Assembly: GCA_021186555.1 (NCBI GenBank)
Contig: JAJKFL010000011.1
Coordinates: forward strand, 2,028,501-2,092,500
Length of the DNA: 64,000 bases
Reading direction: 5' to 3'
DNA from: Reticulitermes speratus
Lineage: Eukaryota; Arthropoda; Insecta; Blattodea; Rhinotermitidae
Below are positions 10,985-21,345 of the stretch, piece after piece. The position numbers and the translations under genes were made by a program. The notes under the pieces were generated by a model. That model was not told the origin of the DNA, did not search any database, and worked only from the letters and a program-made list of their open reading frames with translations. Each line of letters starts with the position of its first letter. Position 1 is the stretch's first letter.

Positions 10985-11232
10985 TAACCAACACATTTCA
11001 GATAATAAAATAAAATTGAGAAAAAGCAGCTTAGTCCACTCTTCTACATGTTTCGGCCTTGCAGGTTCATCTTCAGGGAGCTCATGAATATTAGCTCAAA
11101 TAACTAAATTTATGAACCAGTTATATCCCTAAGTAAGCTGATTTGTTACACACTATTTAAAGAACATTTTGGCTTCCACGTGTTTACTTCATAATGGGAG
11201 AATATCAGAATTATTGTCTGAAATGTGTACAA
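10985..11232 (-). mobile_element. Foldback element with hammerhead-like core, eroded copy 4
   Basis: On the minus strand, CCCTGAAGATGAACC (near 11080) leads to GGCCGAAACATGTAGAAG. The outer box AACCAACACATTTCAG lies at 10987-11002, about 40 bp beyond the predicted cleavage point, as in the better copies. A short inverse match near 11208-11230 (TTATTGTCTGAAATGTGT) is what is left of the second arm. Confidence 0.5.
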
Positions 11233-11296
11233 CAGAATATATTTTCCTTAATACAATCAGTAATGGTATAATATGTTAAGGTATAAAATAATTGAC

Positions 11297-11560
11297 GCTG
11301 ATCTCGGTGGCTGTGAGGTCTAAGGAATACGTCTGTAGCCGCTCAATTGCTGGTATCGCGGGTTTGAATCCTGCTGAGGACATGGATGTTCGTCTCTATA
11401 TTTGTCTTGTGTTGTGTAGGTAGCGGCCTCTGCGACGGGCTGATCACTCGTTCTGACGAGTCCAGTCGGGAGTGTGTGTGTCTAATTGTGTGTGACCTAG
11501 AAACTTCAAACTTAGGCATGTTATGCCTGATTTGGGCTCTGCGCCACAGAAAAATAAATA
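11297..11560 (+). mobile_element. tRNA-derived SINE, family A (diverged subfamily)
   Basis: Starts GCTGATCTCGGTGGCTGTGA and has the B-box-like GGGTTTGAATCCTGC. It carries the family A middle (CTCTGCGACGGGCTGATCAC) and ends GGCTCTGCGCCACAGAAAA. This 3' end differs from the GGGCTGTCGAGCCAT tail of the other copies and matches the one at 27966-28207, so these two form a subfamily. No convincing target-site duplication. Confidence 0.8.
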
Positions 11561-11716
11561 CGAGTTAGTAAATAAAGTTCAAATACTTTGGTGTACGTCC
11601 TGTGGTTATTTATGTATAAGTCGGCCGTCATAGACACGTCAAACTTGTGTTTTATCTGAGTGTCCTTACGCAGTCTGTTTTATTTTGTTGACAGATATCA
11701 TTTCATCCTCTAACCT

Positions 11717-11890
11717 TCAGGGACTGTTTGTAACAATGCAGCGTACTGAGAGATGTAACTGATCTATAACTTCAGTGATTTTCGCTAATGTTCATTGCTG
11801 TCCCTGAAGATGGCCCTGTAGGGCCGAAACATGTAGGAAGGTGGAATAAATTGTTTTTTTTTTTTCAAAATTTTTTTAATTCCATGTATG
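11717..11890 (+). mobile_element. Foldback element with hammerhead-like core, partial copy 5
   Basis: The core at 11799-11841 reads CCCTGAAGATGG, a six-pair stem II (GGCCCT/AGGGCC), GAAA, ACATGT, A, GGAAGG. CTTCAGGGACTGT near 11719 is the inverse of the stem I side and is the only trace of the left arm. The first core strand has A where the hammerhead consensus has T (CTGAAGA for CTGATGA). A poly-T run follows. Confidence 0.6.
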
Positions 11891-12499
11891 GTTGCCTTGT
11901 ATTAACCGAGTATGTTATAATGCATTTTGAAAATGGTCACAACTGGCATGTAAACACCTGCAGACTGTATTTGTACATGCAGATTCGAGTTCTTTTTTGG
12001 CAGTTCCTTTCGTAATTTTTTGTGCAGTCCGATGCAATAATTTTGTTTAATTCTTAAATGATAGAATTCGGCATGTTGATTCATTTATCTCTGAATAAAA
12101 CATTTCACATTCATTTCGTTCGTTAGGCTGTGTTCAGATGGAGGTACTTTACAGAGACGATTTGATGTCCCAGAATTCAGAACCATTTAAGATGTAGAAA
12201 TGATTCTTACATCTTCCAATTTACTCAGCTTCCCGTAATTTGTCTACATCATTTATTTCACTTTTTAAAATGTTCCTTGGATTATTCTTTTACCTGCTAT
12301 TTATAGTGCGTGTGGTAGATCTGATGGTTAATGAGGATAAGAAGCTTCACTCCTCCGCCAGTTCTGAGGATTACACAGAGGTGTAATCGAGGATTACGTT
12401 CTTCTAGCATGTGACTTTGCGTTTCTGGGTACGTGGTCCCCGCCTTTTCAAAGGATGGTGTCGCCTTCAATGTCAAGTTTTGAATGTCCGTGTAGCATG

Positions 12500-12598
12500 T
12501 ACCTTCAACCCTTTCACGGTGAATGAGACAAACTCCGTCGAAACGTCGGGAATATCTTACCCAGCGAAATAGCTACATCATATTCCAGAAGACCGGAA
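12500..12598 (+). repeat. Foldback class 2 remnant, right half
   Basis: CACGGTGAATGAGAC, then TCCGTCGAAACGTCGGG, then TAGCTACATCATATTCCAGAAGACC. The last words match the ends of the class 2 copies at 46.8-47.0 and 48.9 kb. The first words have the hammerhead-like order of stem, GAAA and palindrome ACGT. Confidence 0.5.
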
Positions 12599-12647
12599 CC
12601 CTTTATATTGATCTGTTTTGTGACCAGTCGTTGGACAGCTTGGTGTC

Positions 12648-12905
12648 CGGATAGCTCAGTACAGTGACGAAATTACTGAATGATCAGGGCTCGATTCCTG
12701 GCAGGATAAGAAATTTTTTTCTTAGCCACCGCATCCAAATCGGCTTAGCGAAACATCCAGCCTCGTGTGCAGTGGATATTTTGGAGTGTCTCCTGAGGGT
12801 AAAAACGGGTCGGGGTATTATGCTGACATCTTATCTGCATCTGATGCAGTTAAGACGACTAACCATACGTCCTTATGACACGACGCCTAACCAAACACAG
12901 GGGCA
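12648..12905 (+). mobile_element. tRNA-derived SINE, unassigned family
   Basis: GGATAGCTCAGTACAGTG fits a tRNA A box and GGGCTCGATTCCTGG a B box, 40-50 bp apart as in tRNA genes. The following 200 bp has no coding content. The copy appears to end near 12905, before a poly-G run at about 12921. Folding as a functional tRNA looks unlikely since no acceptor stem partner is visible. Confidence 0.55.
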
Positions 12906-13399
12906 GCTTTATTGTAGCACGGGGGGGGGGGGGGATTGTGGCAGAGCAACTGAGAAAAACCACGTGAAGTCATAATGAATGTTCTGAAGAAGAATGAAGA
13001 CGCAGGTTCAGCCTGTCGGCCAGGGAGTTCGGTAGCTCACGTACGGAGACATTTATTTTGCTGATCACTGTGGCTATCGCACGGATCTCACGGGCAGTAG
13101 AGGAACCAAATCGCGGAACGCTCAGAATTGCTCCATTCTCGCACGTAGGAATTGGAATCTGCTCGCTGTACGTCTCCCACGCCTTCAACTTAGTTGCAGT
13201 TCAAAACTGCATAGCCTGTCTCGGAGGTTCTTGAACCGGAATGTTCAAAATACAGGCCTACTTAATTCTTGTGAATACTGATTGATATTTCTCCAGCAGT
13301 TTTGTTTATAAAACATGGTCCGTGCGACAAATCTGAAATATAATTTTAATGGAATTCATCCTGTTGTATTGTGCTAAATTAATAGTCTTTTATATATTA

Positions 13400-13525
13400 G
13401 TGTGCGGCAGTCAGCCGGTCCCTCACTGCCGCAAATGCACAAAGACCTCGTAATCTCGGAAAGAGGAGGCCCAAGCCCATATAGGGCTGTCGAGCCATGG
13501 TTATTATTATTATTATATTATATAT
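13400..13525 (+). mobile_element. Retroposon 3' end with (TTA)n tail
   Basis: CTCGTAATCTCGGAAAGAGG leads to GCCCATATAGGGCTGTCGAG and then CCATGG(TTA)n. The same tail in the opposite orientation ends the element at 15876-16174. The 3' words match SINE family A, but the 5' part does not. It is most simply a heavily 5'-truncated LINE whose tail the SINE shares. Confidence 0.6.
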
Positions 13526-13600
13526 TACTGTAACATTTACGAGATTTCGAAAATTGTAATATATTTTTAACGCACTCCACTTGGTTTTAAATTATGTATA

Positions 13601-13640
13601 TTTATGCCTGAAATGGTCCTATTCAGCGAAACATGTAGCA
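13601..13640 (+). other. Eroded hammerhead-like core
   Basis: GCCTGAAATGGTCC, then CAGCGAAACATGTAGCAT, resembles the foldback cores, but stem II is lost and no outer box follows. The neighbouring 12906-13399 and 13641-14048 show nothing recognisable. Confidence 0.35.
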
Positions 13641-14048
13641 TATATTGTTCAATGTAATAAAAGCTGTTATGTTTGACGGCAATATATAAATTACCATCAA
13701 CAAATATCAAATATACCTTTTCTGTTACGCAACTGCTGCTCGTGTCTTACCGTGCATTTTGTGTACGTGTTTTACTTTAAGAGATTTTAAGTCCTCACAG
13801 CCGTGTTGCTGAAGATTCTAGTCTTCCGCAATGTTATGTCCTATCAATTGGTAGATCTTTACCGAAATTTCGATGGATTTTAGTGCATTCGAAAGGTCCA
13901 TAATTACCAATCGACATGATGTAACTTCCCAGCAGGATTGGGTGTTCACATTAGCCATCTTTCTCTGCATTGCAGTTGTTTGAAAGCGATCAAAAGTAAC
14001 ATATGAGTGTCATTAGTGTAAAATAATACAACAGTTTAAACAATTATA

Positions 14049-14680
14049 CAGCGTGGCGCAGTGACACTTTTTACCACACGATAATATTTTAAACAAGAAA
14101 CAAATGGATGAAATGAAACGCAACAGTTTTATGTACAAAGGAATGAATATATTACGTACAAGCAAGAAATTATTTTCTGTACAAAGCAAGCAATTTGTTA
14201 CTTATTTATTTCTGTTGGTAGATATCATCTTGAAGGTGGCGTCCTTCATTTGCAACACATTGTCTTAAACGATTCAAAAATTGTCAAAACGTCGGCGCAA
14301 CAGCTGTTGGTCTATAATCGCAATTTCATCCCAAACAGCACGTTTCAGCTTCTGTATTGTGTGTGGGCGGTTCCTTTATGCGCATTTTTTGAAATATCCC
14401 CATAGGAAGCAATCCGGGATTGTGAGGTTCGGCGACCGTAGTGGCCATGGGATAACTGATACATAAAAATCCTCTTCTTCGCTTACTAACACGCCACGTG
14501 TCGCTGAACAGGTTTTGAAGTGGCATGACATATTTTCTCTATGTGCAGACTGTGCCCCTTCCAACCCCCCCCCCCCCTCCCTCGTAGGGCAAAAATGCGT
14601 TCTGAAATTTGTCAGTGGGCTCTGCGCCATCCTGTACATTTGCGTATCAGCTCCGTCAGCCACCGTATTTTTGTACACTT
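14049..14680 (-). mobile_element. Mariner/IS630-type transposon relic
   Basis: CAGCGTGGCGCAGTGACACT at 14049, preceded by TA, is a plausible terminal repeat in front of the transposase stop codon. The right-hand terminus was not found; it may lie beyond the SINE inserted at 14735 or be deleted. Confidence 0.55.
14206..14680 (-). pseudogene. Mariner/IS630-superfamily transposase, C-terminal relic
   Basis: Read leftwards, the block WPLRSPNLTIPDCFLWGY corresponds to the conserved W.PRSPDLTP.D.FLWG of IS630/Tc1/mariner DDE transposases. After about 50 intervening residues comes LNRLRQCVANEGRHLQDD and a stop at 14206-14208, the usual style of C-terminal end. The blocks fall in different frames, so at least one frameshift separates them. 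Asn replaces the likely catalytic Asp of SPDL. A poly-C run near 14567 disrupts the upstream part. It differs from the 9.5 kb relic, so two separate families are represented. Confidence 0.75.
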
Positions 14681-14723
14681 CTACACAACGTCTGGCTTAT
14701 ATGGTTAGTATTTTTGCCTTGTA

Positions 14724-15087
14724 TTATACAGGGTGCCGATCCCAGTGGCCGTGCGGTCTAAGGCGTGGGTGTTCGGCCGCTCGCTTGCTAGGATCGTGGG
14801 TTCGAATCCGCCGATCCTAGTGGCCGTGCGGTCTAAGGCGTGGGTCTGCGGCCGCTCGCTTACTAGGATCGTGGGTTCGAATCCCACCGGGGGCATGGAT
14901 GTCTGTCTGTTGTGAGTGTTGTGTGTTGTCAGGTAGAGGTCTCTGCGACGAGCTGGTCCCTCGTCCAGAGGAGTCCTACCGAGTGTGGTGTGTGTCTGAC
15001 AGTGTGTGACCATGAAACCTCGACGAAACGAGGAGGCCCAGGCCCATTTAGGGCTGTCGAGCCATAGAAAAAAAAGTTATACAGGGT
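14724..15087 (+). mobile_element. SINE family A with duplicated tRNA-like head
   Basis: The 11-bp repeat TTATACAGGGT at 14724-14734 and 15077-15087 is a perfect target-site duplication. The first 82 bp (from GCCGATCCCAGTGGCCGTGC to GGGTTCGAATCC) are repeated once, so the element has two tRNA-like heads, each with an A-box-like and a B-box (GGTTCGAATCC). The family A body follows and ends GGGCTGTCGAGCCATAG plus poly-A. High identity to the copies at 19.0 and 55.8 kb suggests recent activity. Confidence 0.9.
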
Positions 15088-15344
15088 AAAGCTTGGAATT
15101 TCTGTCAGAAATTCGACTGTCTTTAATGAGGCTTCTACCATCTCTTCTGGACCTCCAACTAATTTGGCGTCTTAGAATAAATCATGACCTCTGCATCCTT
15201 CATCCTTACAATTTATTACTCATATTTCTCCAATCTTTCCTCTCAGTGTGACCCATTCAGTTGGTAAGAGTCATTAAACAAATTAAAAAGCAAACGAAGA
15301 ACTGTTTCTTGTAGTACAGGCTATGATGTCGGTGGTCTCCTCTT

Positions 15345-15565
15345 TCATAGCTTGGCATTGCCTGGGCTCTGCCTCACAGTAGAGGTTGATGAATGGCGAC
15401 AATGGGTTGGGCACCTTGTGGTGATGGAACACAGTCGAATCACGGTAACAGCAGCAGAGGAACCAGTCACACAAGCCATTCATTCCAGATAACAAAGAGC
15501 TAATTATTCTGGTACGTTTACACGGTAAATGTGCCATGTCATGGGTGGGAATCGAACCTGCAACA
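15345..15565 (-). mobile_element. Possible tRNA-derived retroposon
   Basis: On the minus strand GCAGGTTCGATTCCCACCC is a good B box. About 200 bp of non-coding sequence follows, containing CTCTGCTGCTGTTACCGTG and GTGCCCAACCCATTGTCGCC. No good A box is seen, so it may be a SINE truncated in its head. Low confidence. Confidence 0.4.
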
Positions 15566-15875
15566 ACAAGCACAACGTTTATCAGTCATTCATTCTTAAC
15601 TACTGTCTCTATAAGATGAGCCGTTTAACAGAAACAAAACTTTCATGTCACAAAGTTTAATCTATGTTTGCTAATAAAGTCATTATAATACTCTCCGGAA
15701 TGTTCGATTTTGAACTGTGATAAGGCTGGTTGCCCGGGAGATTTTAGCGAATCTGAGTGCAAAGTTAACAGGCGTATCGTTTTGACACTCAGTGGATTCA
15801 TATAGTATCTGTCTGTGCTAAATATGCACTGTGCCGAAGAAAGCTTCCCCTTAAAAGTTTATTAATCTAGGCTAC

Positions 15876-16174
15876 ATTCTCACCGAATATAATAATAATA
15901 ATAATAATAATAATAACCATGGCTCAACAGCCCTATATAGGCTCAGGCCTCCTCTTTCCGAGGTTACTAAGTCGTGCGCATTCGTGGCAGTTGGTGACTG
16001 GAAAACTGGCCGCGCTGCTGTTCTATCGATCCTGATGTTACCGCCAGAGCCATCTGGCAGGCAGTCAGGAGACTTGGGTAAGAAATTACCCGAATTTTGC
16101 TTACGAAACATTTCTATTCATGCTCGTAAGGTTCTTTTACATGCCGTAAATCTACGACATATTCTCACCGAATA
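15876..16174 (-). mobile_element. 5'-truncated LINE-like retroposon with TTA tail
   Basis: The perfect 14-bp repeat ATTCTCACCGAATA at 15876-15889 and 16161-16174 brackets the insert. On the minus strand, about 180 bp of unfamiliar sequence (CCAGATGGCTCTGGCGGTAA and so on) is followed by CTCGGAAAGAGGAGGCCTGA, a GGGCTGTTGAGCCATGG end and a (TTA)n tail. The last 50 bp resemble the 3' end of SINE family A. I see no reverse transcriptase in this short piece; LINE identity is inferred from truncation, tail and duplication. Confidence 0.7.
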
Positions 16175-16312
16175 GGTCCTAAAATTAAATGTAGGCTATA
16201 TTTCTGGTCTAATGGGTCCTAAAATTAAATTTGGGCTATAGATCTCATCCAGTAGGTCCTAACATTTAATATGGGCTGTATTTCTTATCTAATAGGCCCT
16301 AAAAGGTTTTGT
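16172..16312 (+). repeat. Diverged ~42-bp tandem repeat, three to four copies
   Basis: Words such as AATAGGTCCTAAAATTAAAT and GGGCTATA recur at 16171, 16209, 16250 and 16291 with considerable divergence. This old array begins exactly at the right-hand target-site duplication of the preceding retroposon. Confidence 0.7.
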
Positions 16313-18121
16313 GTGCTGAGTTGTTTTCCATTAGACTGATAATGTGCGATCTCAGTCTCACGTTCTTCAGCTGCTGTGCGTATTTGACCACTAGAGACCT
16401 GAATTAATTCGCTAGACAACTTTTAAACTAGATTCCAGTACCGGTTGTCAAGATATGCACAACGCCAACTGTATGGATTTATTTGCTGCACTTTGTGCCA
16501 ATAAAAGACTTCAAAATTCATGTGTATTTTAAACAAATTGCTGGGAGTCGACCTTCGGACCCGGGGTTAACTGAATTCAGTAATTCTGTTTGTTAGCGCA
16601 CACAATTTGGGTTGGCAAATACTTGTCCATTTTAGTTACTGTTAACTCTTTGAAGACTGAGAAGAAGAAGAAGACGGAGAAGGGGGAGGAGAAGGAGAAA
16701 AAGGAAGAGAAGACAAAGTACACTTATTATTGGGGGGAACACAAAATCCATTGATATGAAGATTTCCAAACTATGCCCGGTCGTCCTTATGGTAAAAGTA
16801 GCCTGGAGGCAAGGTAGATCTTTGGGAAGTGAAGTGATGGGAAGAGGAATGCCGGAGTAGGCAGCAGAGGAAAGAAGTTGGGAATTTCGGCTGACATTTT
16901 TGTTTTGACAGAAATTTGATTACTCGAAGACTGACTGTCATGTACATTGTGTGCAAAGATTCAGTTCATATTTCTCAGAGAACAGTCTGTGTCAATTAAA
17001 AGAACAGATCGGTTAATGCGCTATACGAAAATGCAAGGTTTGATGTTGATTTTGAGCATTGTATGAAATGCAATACACAGCGTGGACAGATTTTCTTAAT
17101 GTTACAGCAAGTGGTACATATAGATACCATTTTCTTGTTAACTAGACAAGCCACAATATCATTCAAGATGGTGCGCAAACCGTGCTGTATAATGTATGGC
17201 GGTTCCTGCTAGCCCCTTTATCTTTTCCAAGAAATGACTTCCTTGCCACGATTCGTATCTTTTAGTATCTATCACCTTAATGTTGGATGCACTGCAGTTG
17301 TGTACCTCAAGTAATTATATAGGAAGTAATATATTTTCTTAAGTTTCTGTTTAATTTGCTCGCCAGTTAAGTGGTGTTGTTTCACGGTACCCAGAACTGT
17401 CTCCGGTAATTTCGTTAAATTGTCTACACCTTGTCTCGTTGAATAATGTTGTTTGAAAATAGCGGATCTGAGAAGTTGATATTGAATTAATTTCAGAGCT
17501 CGTAAATGTTATGAGTGTGTGAATATGCATAATGACAGTTAATGTCTTCAGGCAGGTGGAACTACCGGATAATGTATTCTGTTGCCAGTAACAGTGCTGC
17601 TGTTTGCAGAGTTCCTGTATTTATTTCAGCGCAGTTTTTTCTGTATGCGAGCTGTTAGCTCAGGGAATTAGCGAGGAATATTTGTATATCATGTACTGGA
17701 AGCTTTTGTTTCATTGAAACGAAGAGCCACATTTTCATGTGTCTCTGAGATGAATTTGATGAACTGCCGTACTTCTTGAACGAATTTTAATTAAATTTTC
17801 TAAAGGAATCTCATCACATTCTATTTACTTTATCGTAATTGTAAATCAATGTTGCCATCTATTTGAAGGCGTAACCCTTTATTTCGATCTAATAATTTTC
17901 ATGGACTGGGCACATTTCCTGTTTTAATCGTCTTTCCGTTTTTTTTGTACAAAGACCTGCCAGTTTAATAGCTTGCGAGAGAGAATTACGGACGTTTCAA
18001 GTAAACCATGAATGTTTTCAGAATGAAAAGATTTGTCATTTAAAATAATTTTAGATACAAAAATAAAACAATTACGTTACTATCGAGGGAAGAAAACTGT
18101 CAATCGGTGAATAGTTTCGGC
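16313..18121. other. Unannotated stretch
   Basis: A purine-rich GAA/GGA tract lies at 16660-16722. The rest is unique AT-rich DNA with only short frames and no recognisable element. Confidence 0.45.
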
Positions 18122-18161
<40 letters not shown>

Positions 18162-18168
18162 ATACACA

Positions 18169-18213
<45 letters not shown>
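18122..18213 (+). repeat. (CA)n microsatellite
   Basis: Two long CA runs separated by a short GACACATA interruption. The overlapping open frame of His-Thr dipeptides is a by-product. A looser GTA/GTAATA-rich tract follows at 18318-18420. Confidence 0.97.
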
Positions 18214-18216
<3 letters not shown>

Positions 18217-18817
18217 CTGCATTAAGCGATCCGGCAAGTTGAACAAATGTGTTAATAAGCCTGTAGTAATAGGCGTAATGGATGTGGCTAGGCTATTGTA
18301 GTGGCAGTAGATACCGATAATAATAATGGTAGTAGGGTGTTGGTGGTTGCAGTAGTAGTAGTATTAGCAGTAGTAGTAATAGTTGTAGCAGTAGTAATAG
18401 TAATATTAGTAGTAGTATGAAATTAGATATAGGAATAAAGATGTCGGAGCTTGATATTGTAGAACTCAGTAGAGATTAATACCTAATATTTTCTGAATAT
18501 GCTATAGTGCAAATTTAATCAGAATTTTCAGAAGTGGGAGTACATGTTTTCGCCCGAGATGTAATTTCTGTCCTTTTCCATATCCCAATATGTGGGACTA
18601 GTAGCAGGAATTTCAACACTCGAATTAGTGAACTAAATCGTACTCGTCTAATTAAACAAGCTGGTAATGAGGAACAATCGCGCCCTAACTCCACAACAAT
18701 AGGCTACTTGCACGTTGCTCAAAGTGCCCTGGGCACCATACGTAATCGCCAGAGTGTGCAGCACTTCTCTTTTGGGTCCGCGGTTGGAAACCGAGAGAAA
18801 CTGATGCTACAGTTACA

Positions 18818-19335
18818 GCCGTGCCATGGCTCAGGCTGTTTGTCGCTGGCCTGTCAACGCGGAGACACTGCTTCAATCCTGGGTCAGTCCATATGAGGTT
18901 GATGCTGCACAAAATGGCCCTGGGATTTGTTTCTCTTCGAGTACTGCGGTTTTCCCCTCTCAGTATCATTCCACCAATATTCCATACTCATTTTTTTGTA
19001 TGGCTCGACAACCTTATATGGGCCTGGGCCTCCTCGTTTCGTCGAGGTTTCACGATCACACACTGTAGACACACCATACTCGGTAGGACTCCTCTGGACG
19101 AGGGACCAGCCCGTCGCAGAGACCTCTACCTGACAACACACAACACTCACAACAGACAGACATCCATGCCCCCGGTGGGATTCGAACCCACGATCCTAGT
19201 AAGCGAGCGGCCGCAGACCGACGCCTTAGACCGCACGGCCACTGGGATCGGCATTCCATACTCATTACACTCTTAAAATTACTCTTATCAGAAGGACCAG
19301 CTGGCGAAGCCTGGAAACTTTCATTCGATTTCGGG
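18818..19335 (+). mobile_element. tRNA-derived SINE, family B, interrupted
   Basis: The head GCCGTGCCATGGCTCAGGC is an A box, with an eroded B box CTTCAATCCTGGG. The body TTTCTCTTCGAGTACTGCGG and CAGTATCATTCCACC runs to 18978. It resumes after the nested SINE A with ACACTCTTAAAATTACTC and the 3' end ATCAGAAGGACCAGCTGGCG. Compared with the copy at 42223-42539 it is well diverged, consistent with being the older host of the nested insertion. Confidence 0.85.
18979..19266 (-). mobile_element. SINE family A nested inside SINE B
   Basis: The 14-bp repeat ATTCCATACTCATT at 18979-18992 and 19253-19266 is perfect, and the duplicated bases are SINE B sequence. The minus-strand copy is complete, from GCCGATCCCAGTGGCCGTGC through GGGTTCGAATCCCACC to CCATAC plus an A-rich tail. 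Frames spanning this region on both strands come from the SINE and are not genes. Confidence 0.93.
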
Positions 19336-19559
19336 TATCGGGTAACACTGAACAGAAAAGTACTTTCAAATATCTGAAAGTTACATTCTTGTGCAGACTA
19401 AGTCTACATGTAGTATTCAAAATGGAAACGGAGAAGAGAAAATGAAGAGAATTACAAAAACTAGGAGTTCCGTGCTGTGCACTCTGGACCTAACATGAGG
19501 TACAATATGTTCTAGTCATTACCAGTCCCGCTTCATATCCCGGATGTGCCGGTTCTTAT

Positions 19560-19670
19560 CTCAGCCCGGACATCGGCTATCGTCACAGATATCCTGATTA
19601 TCTTGGGCCACTGCCTCTTCCTTCAATATCCTTCCCAATTCACAATTAATTATTCATACAAACAGCATCA
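19560..19670 (+). mobile_element. SINE family D, 3' part
   Basis: The words GACATCGGCTATCGTCACAG and CAATATCCTTCCCAATTCAC match the tail of family D. A head is not obvious. Confidence 0.45.
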
Positions 19671-19858
19671 TAAATTAAACCACAAGCCAGCGAACAAAGA
19701 AATATTATCCAGGCGACTGCAATAGGCGAAAAACTTTGCGAAGTTTAGAAAACCTGATAGGAAAATTGCCGTAGGTCTTTATAATGTGCTGTTGTTATGA
19801 ATCTTACGAAACTGTTTCGTAAGTCTTACACTACCTTACAGTAACGGATACCGGCAGC

Positions 19859-21345
19859 TTTATAGTGAGGCATATGAGAAATCGATAGAAGAAACATCGC
19901 GTACATTTTATGGTGAGGCATATGAGAAATCGATAGAAGAAACATCGCGTACATTTTATGGTGAGGCATATGAGAAATCGATAGAAGAAACATCGCGTAC
20001 ATTTTATGGTGAGGCATATGAGAAATCGATAGAAGAAACATCGCGTACATTTTATGGTGAGGCATATGAGAAATCGATAGAAGAAACATCGCGTACATTT
20101 TATGGTGAGGCATATGAGAAATCGATAGAAGAAACATCGCGTACATTTTAATGGTGAGGCATATGAGAAATCGATAGAAGAAACATCGCGTGCATTTTAT
20201 GGTGAGGCATGTGAGAAATCGATAGAAGAAACATCGCGTACATTTTATGGTGAGGCATATGAGAAATCGATAGAAGAAACATAGCATACATTTTATGGTG
20301 AGGCATATGAGAAATCGATAGAAAAAACATCGCGTACATTTTATGGTGAGGCGTATGAGAAATCGATAGAAGAAACATCGCGTACATTTTATGGTGAGGC
20401 ATATGAGAAATCGATAGAAAAAACATCGCGTACATTTTATGGTGAGGCATATGAGAAATCGATAGAAGAAACATCGCGTACATTTTATGGTGAGGCATAT
20501 GAGAAATCGATAGAAGGAACATCGCGTACATTTTATGGTGAGGCATATGAGAAATCGATAGAAGAAACATCGCGTACATTTTATGGTGAGGCATATGAGA
20601 AATCGATAGAAGAAACATCGCGTACATTTTATGTTGAGGCATATGAGAAATCGATAGAAGAAACATAGCGTACATTTTATGGTGAGGCATATGAAAAATC
20701 GATAGAAGAAACATAGCGTACATTTTATGGTGAGGCATATGAGAAATCGATAGAAAAAACATCGCGTACATTTTATGGTGAGGCATATGAGAAATCGATA
20801 GAAGAAACATCGCGTACATTTTATGGTGAGGCATATGAGAAATCGATAGAAAAAACATCGCGTACATTTTATGGTGAGGCATATGAGAAATCGATAGAAG
20901 AAACATCGCGTACATTTTATGGTGAGGCATATGAGAAATCGATAGAAGGAACATCGCGTACATTTTATGGTGAGGCATATGAGAAATCGATAGAAGAAAC
21001 ATCGCCTACATTTTATGGTGAGGCATATGAGAAATCGATAGAAGAAACATCGCTTACATTTTATGGTGAGGCATATGAGAAATTGATAGAAGAAACATCG
21101 CGTACATTTTATGGTGAGGCATATGAGAAATCGATAGAAGAAACATCGCGTACATTTTATGGTGAGGCATATGAGAAATCGATAGAAGAAACATCGCCTA
21201 CATTTTATGGTGAGGCATATGAGAAATCGATAGAAGAAACATGGCGTACATTTTATGGTGAGGCATACGAAATACGGTACAAAGAACTTCGTCTACAATT
21301 TATGTGAGGAATATGATAAATCGGCGCAAGGCACTTCGCGAAAAT
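19859..21345 (+). repeat. 48-bp minisatellite, about 29 copies
   Basis: The unit begins TATGGTGAGGCATATGAGAA and ends ATCGCGTACATTT. One extra base near 20150 shifts the phase. The last two units (21271-21345) are heavily decayed. As 48 is a multiple of 3, the minus strand stays open in one frame, repeating a 16-residue peptide (MFLLSISHMPHHKMYA). A run of five variant units at about 20320-20515 recurs at 20752-20947, exactly nine units later, showing a 432-bp segmental duplication inside the array. Confidence 0.97.

Noticed and set aside
14735-14905. Two tandem tRNA-like genes
   Set aside because: They are duplicated heads of SINE A bounded by target-site duplications; the same head occurs in several other SINE copies.
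14724-15087. CAGGGT words flanking the SINE as two ends of a mariner element
   Set aside because: Both are in the same orientation and are explained as the SINE's 11-bp target-site duplication.
19826-21002. Minus-strand repeat protein of 284 and 153 codons with HMPHHK motifs
   Set aside because: By-product of the stop-free 48-bp repeat; the frame is broken by a 1-bp insertion near 20150 and by array edges, with no conserved unique part.
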